A stretch of DNA of 12,043 nucleotides, from positions 317,730 to 329,772 of the forward strand of contig CP070801.1 in the NCBI GenBank assembly GCA_020343575.1. Reading direction: 5' to 3'. Origin of the DNA: Candidatus Aenigmatarchaeota archaeon (GTDB lineage Archaea > Aenigmatarchaeota > Aenigmatarchaeia > QMZP01). Shown here one piece after another: positions 1 through 7,460 of this stretch (its first letter is position 1; each line of letters begins with the position of its first letter). Under the pieces are notes generated by a model that saw only the letters and a list, made by a program, of their open reading frames with translations, did no database searches and was not told the origin of the DNA. The position numbers and the translations under genes were made by a program.

Positions 1-1
1 C

Positions 2-2317
2 AAGGACAACAACATAACCAACAACACGTTTGATATAGACGGAGAAGACGATCCAGATGCCCACAGTTATGGGATACGTTTTGTAAACACCACCAACTCC
101 ATTATAATAGGAAATGACATAACAACACAAACAACATGCGATTATTGTCACGGGATATACCTGACCTCAAACAGCCATAACAACACAATAGAAAACAACA
201 GCATATACACGGCCGGGAACTACGCCAGGGGAATCTACAGTCACACCAGCAATAATCAGACAATATACAATAACACTATAGATGTCAATGATATTAGCGG
301 CAACCCTGTATATTTGTACCAATCGAATAATTGTGTAATCAACTACACCACCATAGATTCAAGCGGGGATGCAAGAGGAATAAGATTAGATCTTTCAGAC
401 AACAATGTTATAGATAATGCAGATATTACCACAACGTCTCTAAACGCAATATACTTCTATGACGGCTCAGAAAATAACAACATAACCAACACCAACATAA
501 CGAGCACAAGTTACCAAACTATACACATGTCAACCGGATGTCATGGCTCCTATATAGACAACGTGACAGCCCAGTGTTCGTATAGATGTCTTTACACTGC
601 TACCAATGTCAATAATTGGGAAGTACATAACTCAAACTTTACCCATACATCCAGCTCAAATGAGTTGGCATACTTAGATGGGGACAACTGGTTAATAAAC
701 AACACGATAATGACAACAACAGGGAGCACCAACGGAGAGGGAGTCGAAATTAGAACAAACTGCGACAACGCCCAGATATTAAATTCCAAGATAAAGACTT
801 ACGGAAGCGGAACCGCTTCGGATGCGCTGAATTGTTTATGCTACAGTCCTGACTCTATGAGCGTTAAAGACACTACAATAGAATCCGTTAACGATAACGA
901 TGTCTATTTCAATCAGGGAACAGCAACCTACAATTTCACCAACGTAACATTCACAGATAAGGCTTGGGGAGGCTCTGCCACAGCAGTACTCAATGTGCAC
1001 TGGTACCTGGACGTTTACGTTAACGAGACTGACGGTAGCATCATAGAGGGCGCAGATGTGGAAGGGAACGACACGAACGGCGATCAATGGTTCTCTGAAC
1101 AAACTCAGGCATCAGGGAAGATACCACAACAGGCTTTGCTTGAGTACTGGGAAGACGATTCGACCAGCACTTACTATACAAACTACACTGTGAATGCCAG
1201 CAAGTCAGGATATAGTGAAAATTCAACAGAAGTCAATCTCACAACGAATAAAGTGGTTTATCTGACGCTAGGGCAGCCCCCAAACATATCAGGAGAAACA
1301 AGGGAGCCCGACCCGACCTACCACAGCGACAACGCAACACTTAATGCGACCATAACGGATGCTGACGGAGACCTTGAAACTGTCTGGATTTCTGGTAACT
1401 GGTCCGGTTCATGGGTCAACTACACAGGCGGTATAACCAATGTTGGTGATGTATACTCTTACAAGCTCTTGTCAGGGAACCTCTCCTACCAGGAGGTTGT
1501 TGGGTGGAGATATTACGCTAATGATACATCAGGAAATGTAGGTCAGGGGAATCTACAGGTCTTCACAGTCCAGAACCATGTCCCAACCAACGTCACCTTG
1601 GAGGAACCCCCAAACGGAACCATCACAGCAGACAACACAACCTTCTTTGACTGGTCGAATGCAACGGATGATGATGGAGATTCGATTACCTACACCTTGC
1701 AAGTAGACAATGATACTGACTTCCTTTCACTGGAAGTTGAGAAAACCGGGCTAACGAACTCAGATTATACCTTAACCGACCCTGAGGCATTGGAAGAGGA
1801 TGTCTATTACTGGAGGGTCTATTCGAATGATAGCTATGAGACTAACCTTTCAGATACCTGGCAATTTGAAATAAACCCCACTCAGGCGGTTGGTGTTTCC
1901 ATGTCAAATAAGCTCTCTGAGGGAGTAAACTGGACTATATCCATTGTACCTATTACTAATGAGTCTGCAGGAGGGAACAATGGCTCTGGTATCACAGAGT
2001 ATCATGTAGAAGTCTCAGCTGAGGGAACGAATGTGGATTTGTATATCAAGGCCGACGATGACCTGAAAACATCTGGTGGTGATGTTCTGGGACTGGGAAA
2101 CGAAACCTATAGCTACAACCAAACCAACAACACTGTTCCAAGTGATTTGAAGTTCCAACTTACACTCCAGTATGCAGACAACCAGATAGGTGACAATCTA
2201 CCGAACGGGACAAAGGTTTACCTTAAGTTCTTCTTGTCTGCCCCGGCAAGTCAGCCAGCCGGTACGTACAATAATACGGTCATGGTGAAGGCAGTCCCGT
2301 ATGGGTACAGTCCATAA
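2..2317 (+). CDS. Secreted beta-helix / Ig-like surface protein, 5' partial
   Basis: The frame is open from base 2 to a TAA at 2317 (771 residues visible), so the true start lies left of the window; an in-frame TTG at 314 is not a credible start because the same repeats continue upstream of it. Residues 1 to about 330 are Asn/Thr/Ile-rich with recurring N-N-T-I patterns, typical of right-handed parallel beta-helix (PbH1/NosD-like) proteins. About 335-425 resembles a carboxypeptidase-regulatory/CNA-B-like beta-sandwich, about 425-525 and 525-625 resemble Ig/FN3-type modules ('DADGD', 'DDDGD' loops), and 625-771 is a domain also found at the end of the next gene. I count about 43 N-x-S/T sequons. 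Cys pairs occur, including CxxC near residue 46. No C-terminal membrane anchor is visible. Inference: an extracellular, probably glycosylated surface or adhesion protein; the ligand is unknown. Confidence 0.85.
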   Translation, partial: KDNNITNNTFDIDGEDDPDAHSYGIRFVNTTNSIIIGNDITTQTTCDYCHGIYLTSNSHNNTIENNSIYTAGNYARGIYSHTSNNQTIYNNTIDVNDISGNPVYLYQSNNCVINYTTIDSSGDARGIRLDLSDNNVIDNADITTTSLNAIYFYDGSENNNITNTNITSTSYQTIHMSTGCHGSYIDNVTAQCSYRCLYTATNVNNWEVHNSNFTHTSSSNELAYLDGDNWLINNTIMTTTGSTNGEGVEIRTNCDNAQILNSKIKTYGSGTASDALNCLCYSPDSMSVKDTTIESVNDNDVYFNQGTATYNFTNVTFTDKAWGGSATAVLNVHWYLDVYVNETDGSIIEGADVEGNDTNGDQWFSEQTQASGKIPQQALLEYWEDDSTSTYYTNYTVNASKSGYSENSTEVNLTTNKVVYLTLGQPPNISGETREPDPTYHSDNATLNATITDADGDLETVWISGNWSGSWVNYTGGITNVGDVYSYKLLSGNLSYQEVVGWRYYANDTSGNVGQGNLQVFTVQNHVPTNVTLEEPPNGTITADNTTFFDWSNATDDDGDSITYTLQVDNDTDFLSLEVEKTGLTNSDYTLTDPEALEEDVYYWRVYSNDSYETNLSDTWQFEINPTQAVGVSMSNKLSEGVNWTISIVPITNESAGGNNGSGITEYHVEVSAEGTNVDLYIKADDDLKTSGGDVLGLGNETYSYNQTNNTVPSDLKFQLTLQYADNQIGDNLPNGTKVYLKFFLSAPASQPAGTYNNTVMVKAVPYGYSP

Positions 2318-2325
2318 AGTATATG

Positions 2326-2333
2326 TTTTTAAG
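2326..2333 (+). promoter_or_regulatory. TATA-like box for the gene at 2355
   Basis: TTTTTAAG lies just after the stop of the upstream gene, inside a longer AT-rich run, and is centred about 26 bases before ATG 2355. That is the spacing expected when transcription starts at or next to the start codon, giving a leaderless mRNA. It supports ATG 2355 over the earlier in-frame ATG 2301. Confidence 0.5.
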
Positions 2334-2354
2334 TGTCCGAATCTAATTAATGTT

Positions 2355-2969
2355 ATGGAAAGGCTAAATCTAGCTTTATCTGTTTTGGTATTGATTTTGG
2401 CCATCGCTGCAATTGGCCTCTACTCAAGTTTATACACGCTACAAACTTCTATAATAGGCCTTGCGACAGAACAGTCAACCGTTTCCGAGGCAGTCATTGC
2501 AAAATACCTTGCAATATCAAAATCAGGCAACTTGTCTGACGGGATAGATTTTGGTAACATAACAAGCCTGCCAGCCACTGATACCAATGCAACAATGAAC
2601 TTCAACTCTACCGAGCAGCCGATGAATTGGGCAAACGAAACCCTTTACTGGATAGAGTTAAGCTATGATTCCAACACCAATGTGGATTTCTGCATAAGAT
2701 CAACTACATTCAACACAACTGGCGGGGATGAGATAGCACTGGGAAACTACACATGGAATGACAGCCTGATCAACAACTACATTAAACCAAACCTAACATA
2801 TTCTAGCCCACTGTATGACAACAATACTTACAAGAAGGGATTGACTAATGCAGCTCCGGGGGATAACGACACCTACAGGTTCTGGCTGGATGTTCCGGCA
2901 TATGTGAATCCAGGGACCTACAACAGCACCGTATGGTTCAAGGGAGTACCAACAGGAGATCCGTGCTAG
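2355..2969 (+). CDS. Membrane-anchored surface protein sharing a C-terminal domain with its neighbour
   Basis: 204 residues from ATG 2355. The frame also has an ATG at 2301, but that would overlap the previous gene and place 18 odd residues before a clean N-terminal hydrophobic segment (about 5-23); a TATA-like box fits 2355. The rest is extracellular in character, with 12 N-x-S/T sequons and only two Cys (C113 and the last residue, C204). Residues about 58-200 match the C-terminal domain of the preceding beta-helix protein: compare 'TNVDFCIRS' with 'TNVDLYIKA', 'GGDEIALGNYTWN' with 'GGDVLGLGNETYSYN', and 'NPGTYNSTVWFKGVP' with 'PAGTYNNTVMVKAVP'. No class III pilin processing motif is visible. 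Inference: the minimal, membrane-tethered version of that module, possibly a fibre or surface-layer subunit. I know of no firm functional assignment. Confidence 0.8.
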   Translation: MERLNLALSVLVLILAIAAIGLYSSLYTLQTSIIGLATEQSTVSEAVIAKYLAISKSGNLSDGIDFGNITSLPATDTNATMNFNSTEQPMNWANETLYWIELSYDSNTNVDFCIRSTTFNTTGGDEIALGNYTWNDSLINNYIKPNLTYSSPLYDNNTYKKGLTNAAPGDNDTYRFWLDVPAYVNPGTYNSTVWFKGVPTGDPC

Positions 2970-2978
2970 GGGATTGAA

Positions 2979-3563
2979 ATGAGATTTAAGATCGCAATAG
3001 CATTTGTAACGCTGGTATTATGTGCACTACTACTGTCAGTCTCTGGTAGTGCAAAAAAGGGTGTTGGGATTAAATGGTTGACAGAGACAGAGATGGTCAC
3101 TGAGAATGCTCAACATTGCATAGAGTATGGTACCTACAACCCCTGGGATGAAGATGTATATGTTTATCTGAGTGTATCTGGTGATCTTACAGAGGTCATC
3201 ACAAGCGAGCATAGTGAACCGGTGTTCGTTCCTGCAGAAACACCAAGCAGCGAGGCACTACCAGTCAAGATATGCTTCACTGTATCAAAGGTTTACCAGG
3301 ATGACTGTTGGTTGGGCCCTTTCCTATGTGAGCAGACCTGCCAGCAGAATGAGGTAAGTTATGAAGGACAGGTTGTGGCTATGGAGGCTCCTGGAGGAAA
3401 TGTTGGAACTGGCTCTGCGACTGCTCTGGGCGTTTCCGTTCCCCTGACGTTAAGGGTAAGATGCAACCCATTCGATAGGGACTGGACACTGCTTTACGTA
3501 ATTGTAATAATAATAGTGCTTATCCTGATAGGGCTTTTCTACAGGAAAAAGAAAAGAAAATAA
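2979..3563 (+). CDS. Cys-rich surface protein with signal peptide and C-terminal membrane anchor
   Basis: 194 residues, starting 9 bases after the previous stop, so probably co-transcribed with it; GGGGAT ahead of the ATG is only a weak Shine-Dalgarno match. Residues 1-24 form a signal peptide (basic Arg/Lys start, hydrophobic core, small residues near 'VSGSA'). Residues 25-165 look like a beta-rich ectodomain with six Cys (47, 99, 110, 117, 121, 162), enough for three disulfides. Residues 169-188 are a very hydrophobic Ile/Val-rich span, ending in a Lys/Arg stop-transfer tail. The topology is therefore outside-facing with a short cytoplasmic tail. Only a few sequon-like sites exist, unlike the two preceding genes. 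I do not recognise a named family. Confidence 0.8.
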   Translation: MRFKIAIAFVTLVLCALLLSVSGSAKKGVGIKWLTETEMVTENAQHCIEYGTYNPWDEDVYVYLSVSGDLTEVITSEHSEPVFVPAETPSSEALPVKICFTVSKVYQDDCWLGPFLCEQTCQQNEVSYEGQVVAMEAPGGNVGTGSATALGVSVPLTLRVRCNPFDRDWTLLYVIVIIIVLILIGLFYRKKKRK

Positions 3564-3565
3564 AC

Positions 3566-3575
3566 AATATATAAT
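3566..3575 (+). promoter_or_regulatory. TATA box for the gene at 3596
   Basis: AATATATAAT is centred about 25.5 bases upstream of ATG 3596, in the 32-base gap between genes. The spacing predicts a leaderless transcript and a separate transcription unit from the preceding surface genes. Confidence 0.55.
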
Positions 3576-3595
3576 CCGTTATTCTTATTTCTATT

Positions 3596-5122
3596 ATGAG
3601 GGAAAGGAATAAAACAGTAATCCTGATAGTTCTAATATCCGTTGTGTTTCTTGTTCTGGTACTGGAGTCTGAGACAGGTCTGATAGGTAAGGCGTCATCA
3701 ATATTCACCGGCACCAATGTAATGGTGAGCCCGAATATAATCGTGATATACACCAGGTTCTCAGGCAACACAACGGATTTCTCGTCAATGAATTTCACTG
3801 ATATGTTTGATATATACAACATGGATCTGCAGATTCCCACATATGGAGAGATGGTGTTCTCAGAAATCGTTAACCTTACAAAATGCAGAGATGAAGAGTT
3901 TGTTGTGAACCTCAACGAGCATGTAGACATAACCACGAATTCTGTGACCATCAACGCCACAGGACTTCCGTGTATGAACAAATCAGCAACCATTTCCCTC
4001 TACCAGATAAATTTCAGTAACCCCAGAATACTCAGGAATGGGGAACCCTGCCCTTCTGATGTATGCACAATAGTCAGCTACGAGAGGGGAGTTCTCTTTG
4101 TATTCAATGTAACAGGATTCACAGTGTACACTGTAACCACCTACTCTGTCGAAGAGACCGGACTCCCATCCCCAGGTGGTGGGATAGGACCCGTTGTACC
4201 AGGACCTATATACAATTTCACAGTGGACAAGAAGTTCTTCAAGGTCTTCTTGAAACAGGGTGAGACCCTTCTAGATTCCTTCACAATAAACAACACAGGA
4301 ACAGTGAGATTAAGGGTTTCAATAGATGTCAACAACCTAGAGAGATACACTGTGCTGAGCGAGGATATGTTTTATCTGGAACAGGGGGAGAGCAAGACCA
4401 TATCTGTCGCTTTCACAGCATCAGAGTACGAGGAACCCGATGTATATCCAGGAAGGTTTATAATAGATGCGGATTCCATAAGGAAGATTATCCTTGTTGT
4501 GATAGAGGTAAGGGAAAGGAGACCGTTGTTTGACATATTGGTTTCTACAGAGGAAACTCCCCAGAGGGTTTACTTGGGAGAGGAGGTGGAGGCGGACATC
4601 CTGATGTATAACTTCGGTGACTTGAAACCAGTGGATGTTTCACTCTACTACTCGCTCAGAGATTTTGATGGGAACGATATTCTATATGCAGAAGAATCCT
4701 TCGCGGTTCAGGAACAGAAGGAGGTGAAAAAGAAAATAAGGATACCAGAAGATCTAGAACCAGGATACTATCTTTTCTATTCAAGACTGACCTATGCTAA
4801 TGAATCGTTATCAAGCAGCGCCATCGTTCTCGTTCAGAGGATGGAAGAGCGTTTCTATTTAGAGCCCTGGATGATAATTGGTGTTTTGATTATCGTAATC
4901 ATAGCAATACTCGCATCATTCTTTATACAGATGAGAAAGTACAGGAGGATTTGGTCAGCCAAGGCCCCGGGTAAGAAGCACGAACTGAAGGGTATAGAAA
5001 AAGAGGTAGGAAAGGAGACTATCAAAATAAAGGTGAAGCAAAAACCGGAATGGAAGGAGTTTGAAAGGAAATTGTTCAGAGATATTGAGAAAGAAACCAA
5101 AAAGAAGAAAAAATCTGTTTAA
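3596..5122 (+). CDS. Two-span surface protein with beta-sandwich ectodomains and basic cytoplasmic tail
   Basis: 508 residues. An N-terminal hydrophobic segment (7-24, either a signal anchor or a signal peptide) is followed by an ectodomain with four Cys (97, 126, 152, 157; the 'CPSDVC' pair probably disulfide-bonded). A Gly/Pro-rich linker (189-205) follows, then two repeated beta-sandwich units: about 208-306, with the 'KQGETLLDSFTINNTG' pattern typical of archaeal CARDB/NEW3-like domains, and about 312-415 with 'YLGEEVEADILMYNFGD'. A second span (425-444) leads into a cytoplasmic tail of about 64 residues that is strongly Lys/Glu charged and ends in Lys-rich sequence. The family style is common among archaeal envelope proteins, but no enzymatic motif is visible. 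Inference: a cell-surface protein that may contact cytoplasmic partners; the following gene encodes a charged cytoplasmic coiled coil. Confidence 0.85.
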   Translation: MRERNKTVILIVLISVVFLVLVLESETGLIGKASSIFTGTNVMVSPNIIVIYTRFSGNTTDFSSMNFTDMFDIYNMDLQIPTYGEMVFSEIVNLTKCRDEEFVVNLNEHVDITTNSVTINATGLPCMNKSATISLYQINFSNPRILRNGEPCPSDVCTIVSYERGVLFVFNVTGFTVYTVTTYSVEETGLPSPGGGIGPVVPGPIYNFTVDKKFFKVFLKQGETLLDSFTINNTGTVRLRVSIDVNNLERYTVLSEDMFYLEQGESKTISVAFTASEYEEPDVYPGRFIIDADSIRKIILVVIEVRERRPLFDILVSTEETPQRVYLGEEVEADILMYNFGDLKPVDVSLYYSLRDFDGNDILYAEESFAVQEQKEVKKKIRIPEDLEPGYYLFYSRLTYANESLSSSAIVLVQRMEERFYLEPWMIIGVLIIVIIAILASFFIQMRKYRRIWSAKAPGKKHELKGIEKEVGKETIKIKVKQKPEWKEFERKLFRDIEKETKKKKKSV

Positions 5123-5137
5123 AAAGAAGAATTAATA

Positions 5138-5146
5138 TTATATTAA
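5138..5146 (+). promoter_or_regulatory. TATA box for the gene at 5169
   Basis: TTATATTAA is centred 27 bases upstream of ATG 5169 within the 46-base intergenic gap, again fitting a leaderless start. The gap is AT-rich throughout, which lowers certainty about the exact element. Confidence 0.5.
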
Positions 5147-5168
5147 CCTCCTTTAACAATTTTAATAT

Positions 5169-5882
5169 ATGGTAAAGAAAAGGAAGGCAAAAACAAAAAA
5201 GAAGGCAAGGGCAAAACGGTATCCTGATTCTAGAATGCTTAAAAGAATGGAAAAAATAGATAAGATGATAGATGATATTAGAGAATCCGAGAAGATTTCA
5301 GAAGTGATTGGTAAGAAGATAGAAAAGGCAGAAAAGAGGATAGAAAAAACCAGCAAAAAAATATTCGAAGAAGAGACAGAGATTGAGAAAATAGGGAAAA
5401 AAGTGCTGGAGAAAGAGAAAGATATTGAAAAAACAGAAAAGAGTATCCTTGAGGAGGAGGGGGAAATAAAAGAAGCCCTTGTAAAAATCGCCATGTTCAC
5501 ATTCAGGAGGGATCGCCTCCTTGAGCTCACAAGGGGCGTTGCCGGAGCATTTATTGGAGTGGCAATTGGATTCGGTCTGATAAACACACCACAACTCGCA
5601 TCCGGGCTTGCCTGGGAAAATGCAATAGTAATCCTGGCTTTTATTCTTGGAATATCCGCGGTTCTTATATATAAGAATGAGAAGGAATGGATAGAAAGGG
5701 GAGGCATGGTTTTTGTTGTCAAAAGACTGGTAACCCTTTACATTATATGCATTTGTATAGAGGCTGTTGTTCTGTTGCTTTTTGGTGTCATTGCAATAGA
5801 CGCAGAGATATTGGCAAAAACTCTTATTATAGGTTCCTACCCGGCCATGGCAGGAGCAGTAGCGTTCACGATTGTGAAATAA
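5169..5882 (+). CDS. Heptad-repeat coiled coil fused to a four-span membrane domain (DUF2391-like)
   Basis: 237 residues. Residues 1-17 are nearly all Lys/Arg/Ala. Residues about 30-107 form a charged coiled coil with Ile or Val at exact seven-residue spacing at 51, 58, 65, 72, 79, 86, 93, 100 and 107. The opposite d position is mostly polar, and blocks alternate between 'IEKxxK' and 'ILEEEGE' styles. The second half has four likely membrane spans (about 122-140, 151-168, 186-208, 214-235) and the Gly-rich 'GVAGAFIGVAIGFG' and 'IGSYPAMAGAVAFTI' stretches. These remind me of the DUF2391 family of integral membrane proteins, a tentative match from memory. The coiled coil should be cytoplasmic given its basic start and the absence of a signal peptide. 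Role unknown; its position after a surface protein with a charged cytoplasmic tail allows a speculative interaction. Confidence 0.8.
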   Translation: MVKKRKAKTKKKARAKRYPDSRMLKRMEKIDKMIDDIRESEKISEVIGKKIEKAEKRIEKTSKKIFEEETEIEKIGKKVLEKEKDIEKTEKSILEEEGEIKEALVKIAMFTFRRDRLLELTRGVAGAFIGVAIGFGLINTPQLASGLAWENAIVILAFILGISAVLIYKNEKEWIERGGMVFVVKRLVTLYIICICIEAVVLLLFGVIAIDAEILAKTLIIGSYPAMAGAVAFTIVK

Positions 5883-5903
5883 AGTTGAAAACCCACGGAA
5901 AAC

Positions 5904-5917
5904 ATATTTAAATTATA
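5904..5917 (+). promoter_or_regulatory. TATA box for the L35Ae gene
   Basis: ATATTTAAATTATA is centred about 26.5 bases upstream of ATG 5937 and 32.5 upstream of the alternative ATG 5943. If the mRNA is leaderless, this favours 5937 as the start. Confidence 0.55.
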
Positions 5918-5936
5918 GCCTGGAAATAATTAGGAT

Positions 5937-6209
5937 ATGGGCATGAAAGCGATAATACTCAACTTCAGGAGGGGTAGACACACCCAGACAATGAACCAGC
6001 TTCTTTTAGAAATACCTGGAGTGGACTCGAGAGCGATGGCTTCGGGTTTCATAGGAAAGAGAGTGAAGTGGACAAGCCCCGGAAGACTGAAAAAGGAGAT
6101 ATTCGGAAAGATAACCAACACACATGGGAGCAACGGTGTTGTGAGGGCAAGATTTTCTAGGGGACTTCCTGGCGACGTTATTGGTAAAAGGGTTGAGATA
6201 CTGGAATAA
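5937..6209 (+). CDS. rpl35ae: Large-subunit ribosomal protein L35Ae (eL33 family)
   Basis: 90 residues, the normal length for archaeal L35Ae. This protein is restricted to archaea and eukaryotes and sits in the 50S/60S subunit. Visible family signatures are 'GRHTQ' near the start, 'GKRVKW' at 40-45, 'GKITNTHGSNGVVRARF' at 57-73 and 'LPGD' at 77-80 before the final 'IGKRVEIL'. It is shared by both domains and is one of the firmest markers here for an archaeal chromosome. It is transcribed alone from its own TATA box and ends four bases from the end of the convergent cupin gene. ATG 5943 would remove only two residues. Confidence 0.95.
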   Translation: MGMKAIILNFRRGRHTQTMNQLLLEIPGVDSRAMASGFIGKRVKWTSPGRLKKEIFGKITNTHGSNGVVRARFSRGLPGDVIGKRVEILE

Positions 6210-6213
6210 TTGC

Positions 6214-6555
6214 TTACTTCCCCCTACCTTTGTACTTCTCAAAAATGCATAGGAAAACCAAATCCCTCTTACCTGTGTTGAATACCTTGTGGAATTTTCC
6301 TGCCTTTATAAGAACTATGTCCCCTCTCTCTACCCTGAACCTTTCTTCCCCAAGCTGCATTCTCCCTGACCCCTCGAAGAAGACGTAAACCTCCTCCTCT
6401 TTTTTATGCTCGTGTCCAGAGGTCGCCTTGCCTGGATGCAAAACAGTCATACTAACGTTCAGGTTCTTCAGAAAAATCAGGTCATGGATAGAATAGATTT
6501 CGGTCTCGCGTATCGGCTTGACCTTCTTAGGAAACTTTTTGTGGGGGATCTTCAT
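6214..6555 (-). CDS. Small single-domain cupin, sugar-isomerase-like
   Basis: 113 residues, one cupin beta-barrel. The first motif is present with metal ligands H48, H50 and E54/E55 ('GHEHKKEEEVYVFFEG'). The second is 'GDIVLIKAGKFHKVFN', with H89 and N93 conserved but Lys where Pro is usual. The four ligands point to a metal-binding, probably catalytic or ligand-binding cupin of the mannose-6-phosphate-isomerase-like class; substrate cannot be read from sequence. It overlaps the upstream SDR gene by four bases (ATGA), so the two are almost certainly translated from one mRNA. An AAGGAG about 10 bases upstream of its ATG (plus-strand 6565-6570) gives it a conventional ribosome site, unlike the leaderless first genes nearby. 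Likely role with its partner: modification of a nucleotide sugar. Confidence 0.85.
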   Translation of the reverse strand: MKIPHKKFPKKVKPIRETEIYSIHDLIFLKNLNVSMTVLHPGKATSGHEHKKEEEVYVFFEGSGRMQLGEERFRVERGDIVLIKAGKFHKVFNTGKRDLVFLCIFEKYKGRGK

Positions 6556-7430
6556 TTTGCTCTGCTCCTTATGTATTCCATAACATCTTTCTTAGCCTTG
6601 AATCTCAACACTTTCTCGGCTTTTGAGGTGTCGGCTTGGGTCTCTTCAACGTAGTTCTTTATTGGGGTCTCCACGTACCTGTAGTTTTTCAGTCCTATAG
6701 CCTTTATAATTTCGTTTATCGTATATGCCTTTCCTGTCCCGATGTTTATTATGTCGTAGTCTATATCAGAGTTCATTGCAGTTATGAACGCGTCTACGAC
6801 ATCTGAGATGTGGGTTAAGTCTCTTGTGGTCTTCCCTTCGTTGTACACATCGAAAGTTTCTCCTTTGTCTCTTGCCCACTCTATCTGGGAAACTAGGTTC
6901 GCAAACCTCCCCTTGCTATCTTCATTCTCTCCGTAAACGCTGAACAATCTCAGAGCTATGCTCTTCACCCCATAGAATTCATAGTAGACCCTACAAAGCC
7001 TCTCTATGAAGAGTCTGGTCTCTGTATAGAAGTCCGTTGGTATGACAGGCAGATCCTCCCTGAAGGGGGGTTTTTGCTTGTTGTAGACAGAAGAAGACGA
7101 AGCGAAAACAATCTTGAGTTTCTTCTCCCTTGCATATTCCAGAAGGGTTATGGTCTCGGCTACTGTCTTTCCTATGATGTTCCTGTCATCTCTGTATATG
7201 GGAGTTGAGCTCGGCATCCCCAGATGGAATATGCCGTCAAAGTTCTCGTTCAGTTGCTTAATCTCATCTATGCTCTTCAGAATCCTGAACTTCCCCCCAT
7301 CTACGTTCTCTTCCTTCCCTGTGGATAGGTTATCAATTATCACAACCTCATTCCCATCGCTCGCGAGTCTCTTCACAAGGTTGCTTCCTATAAAACCGCA
7401 ACCACCGGTCACAATATACTTCTTACGCAT
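6552..7430 (-). CDS. Extended-SDR NAD-dependent nucleotide-sugar epimerase/dehydratase
   Basis: 292 residues. The NAD-binding Rossmann signature 'TGGCGFIGS' is at 8-16, the acidic end of beta-2 is 'IDNLSTG' at 32-38, and the active-site Ser region is 'ASSSSVY' at 110-116. 'RLFSVYGE' follows at 161-168, and 'TRDLTHISDVVDAF' at 202-215 is the usual substrate-pocket motif of the UDP-glucose-4-epimerase / dTDP-glucose-dehydratase group. The family is about 300-330 residues, so this is full length though slightly short. Oddity: the catalytic YxxxK reads Y135-T-E-T-R139; the codon is AGA, one base from AAA. Cytoplasmic enzyme converting an NDP-sugar; which sugar is not determinable. It is first in a two-gene unit with the cupin, plausibly supplying glycans for the surface proteins to the left (inference from position only). 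Confidence 0.9.
   Translation of the reverse strand: MRKKYIVTGGCGFIGSNLVKRLASDGNEVVIIDNLSTGKEENVDGGKFRILKSIDEIKQLNENFDGIFHLGMPSSTPIYRDDRNIIGKTVAETITLLEYAREKKLKIVFASSSSVYNKQKPPFREDLPVIPTDFYTETRLFIERLCRVYYEFYGVKSIALRLFSVYGENEDSKGRFANLVSQIEWARDKGETFDVYNEGKTTRDLTHISDVVDAFITAMNSDIDYDIINIGTGKAYTINEIIKAIGLKNYRYVETPIKNYVEETQADTSKAEKVLRFKAKKDVMEYIRSRAK
6565..6570 (-). promoter_or_regulatory. Shine-Dalgarno for the cupin gene
   Basis: On the minus strand this reads AAGGAG, lying inside the end of the SDR gene with its last base about nine bases before the cupin ATG. It supports the overlapping start at 6555 and shows that operon-internal genes here use ribosome-binding sites. Confidence 0.55.
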
Positions 7431-7451
7431 AAACTAATATTGAGAAAAAGC

Positions 7452-7460
7452 ATATTTAAG
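7452..7460 (-). promoter_or_regulatory. TATA box for the SDR-cupin operon
   Basis: Read on the minus strand as CTTAAATAT, centred 26 bases upstream of the SDR start at 7430. It lies in the 94-base divergent region between the SDR and the B12 gene; no equally well-placed box was seen for the rightward gene. Confidence 0.55.

Noticed and set aside
1..950. CRISPR-like or tandem DNA repeat from recurring AACAAC/ACAATA
   Set aside because: Recurrence is irregular and explained by Asn/Thr/Ile codons of beta-helix coils; there are no uniform repeats with unique spacers.
314..2317. TTG at 314 as the start of the beta-helix protein
   Set aside because: The frame is open to the window edge and the same Asn-rich repeats continue upstream, so 314 is internal.
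2301..2354. ATG 2301 as start of the second surface gene
   Set aside because: It overlaps the previous gene and precedes a clean N-terminal hydrophobic segment; the TATA-like spacing fits ATG 2355.
3520..3993. Minus-strand 157-codon open frame
   Set aside because: It spans the end of one surface gene and the start of another on the opposite strand; no promoter or family signal was seen.
5162..5722. Minus-strand 186-codon open frame
   Set aside because: It is the complement of the Lys/Glu-rich coiled coil, which automatically yields a Ser/Phe/Leu-rich antisense frame.
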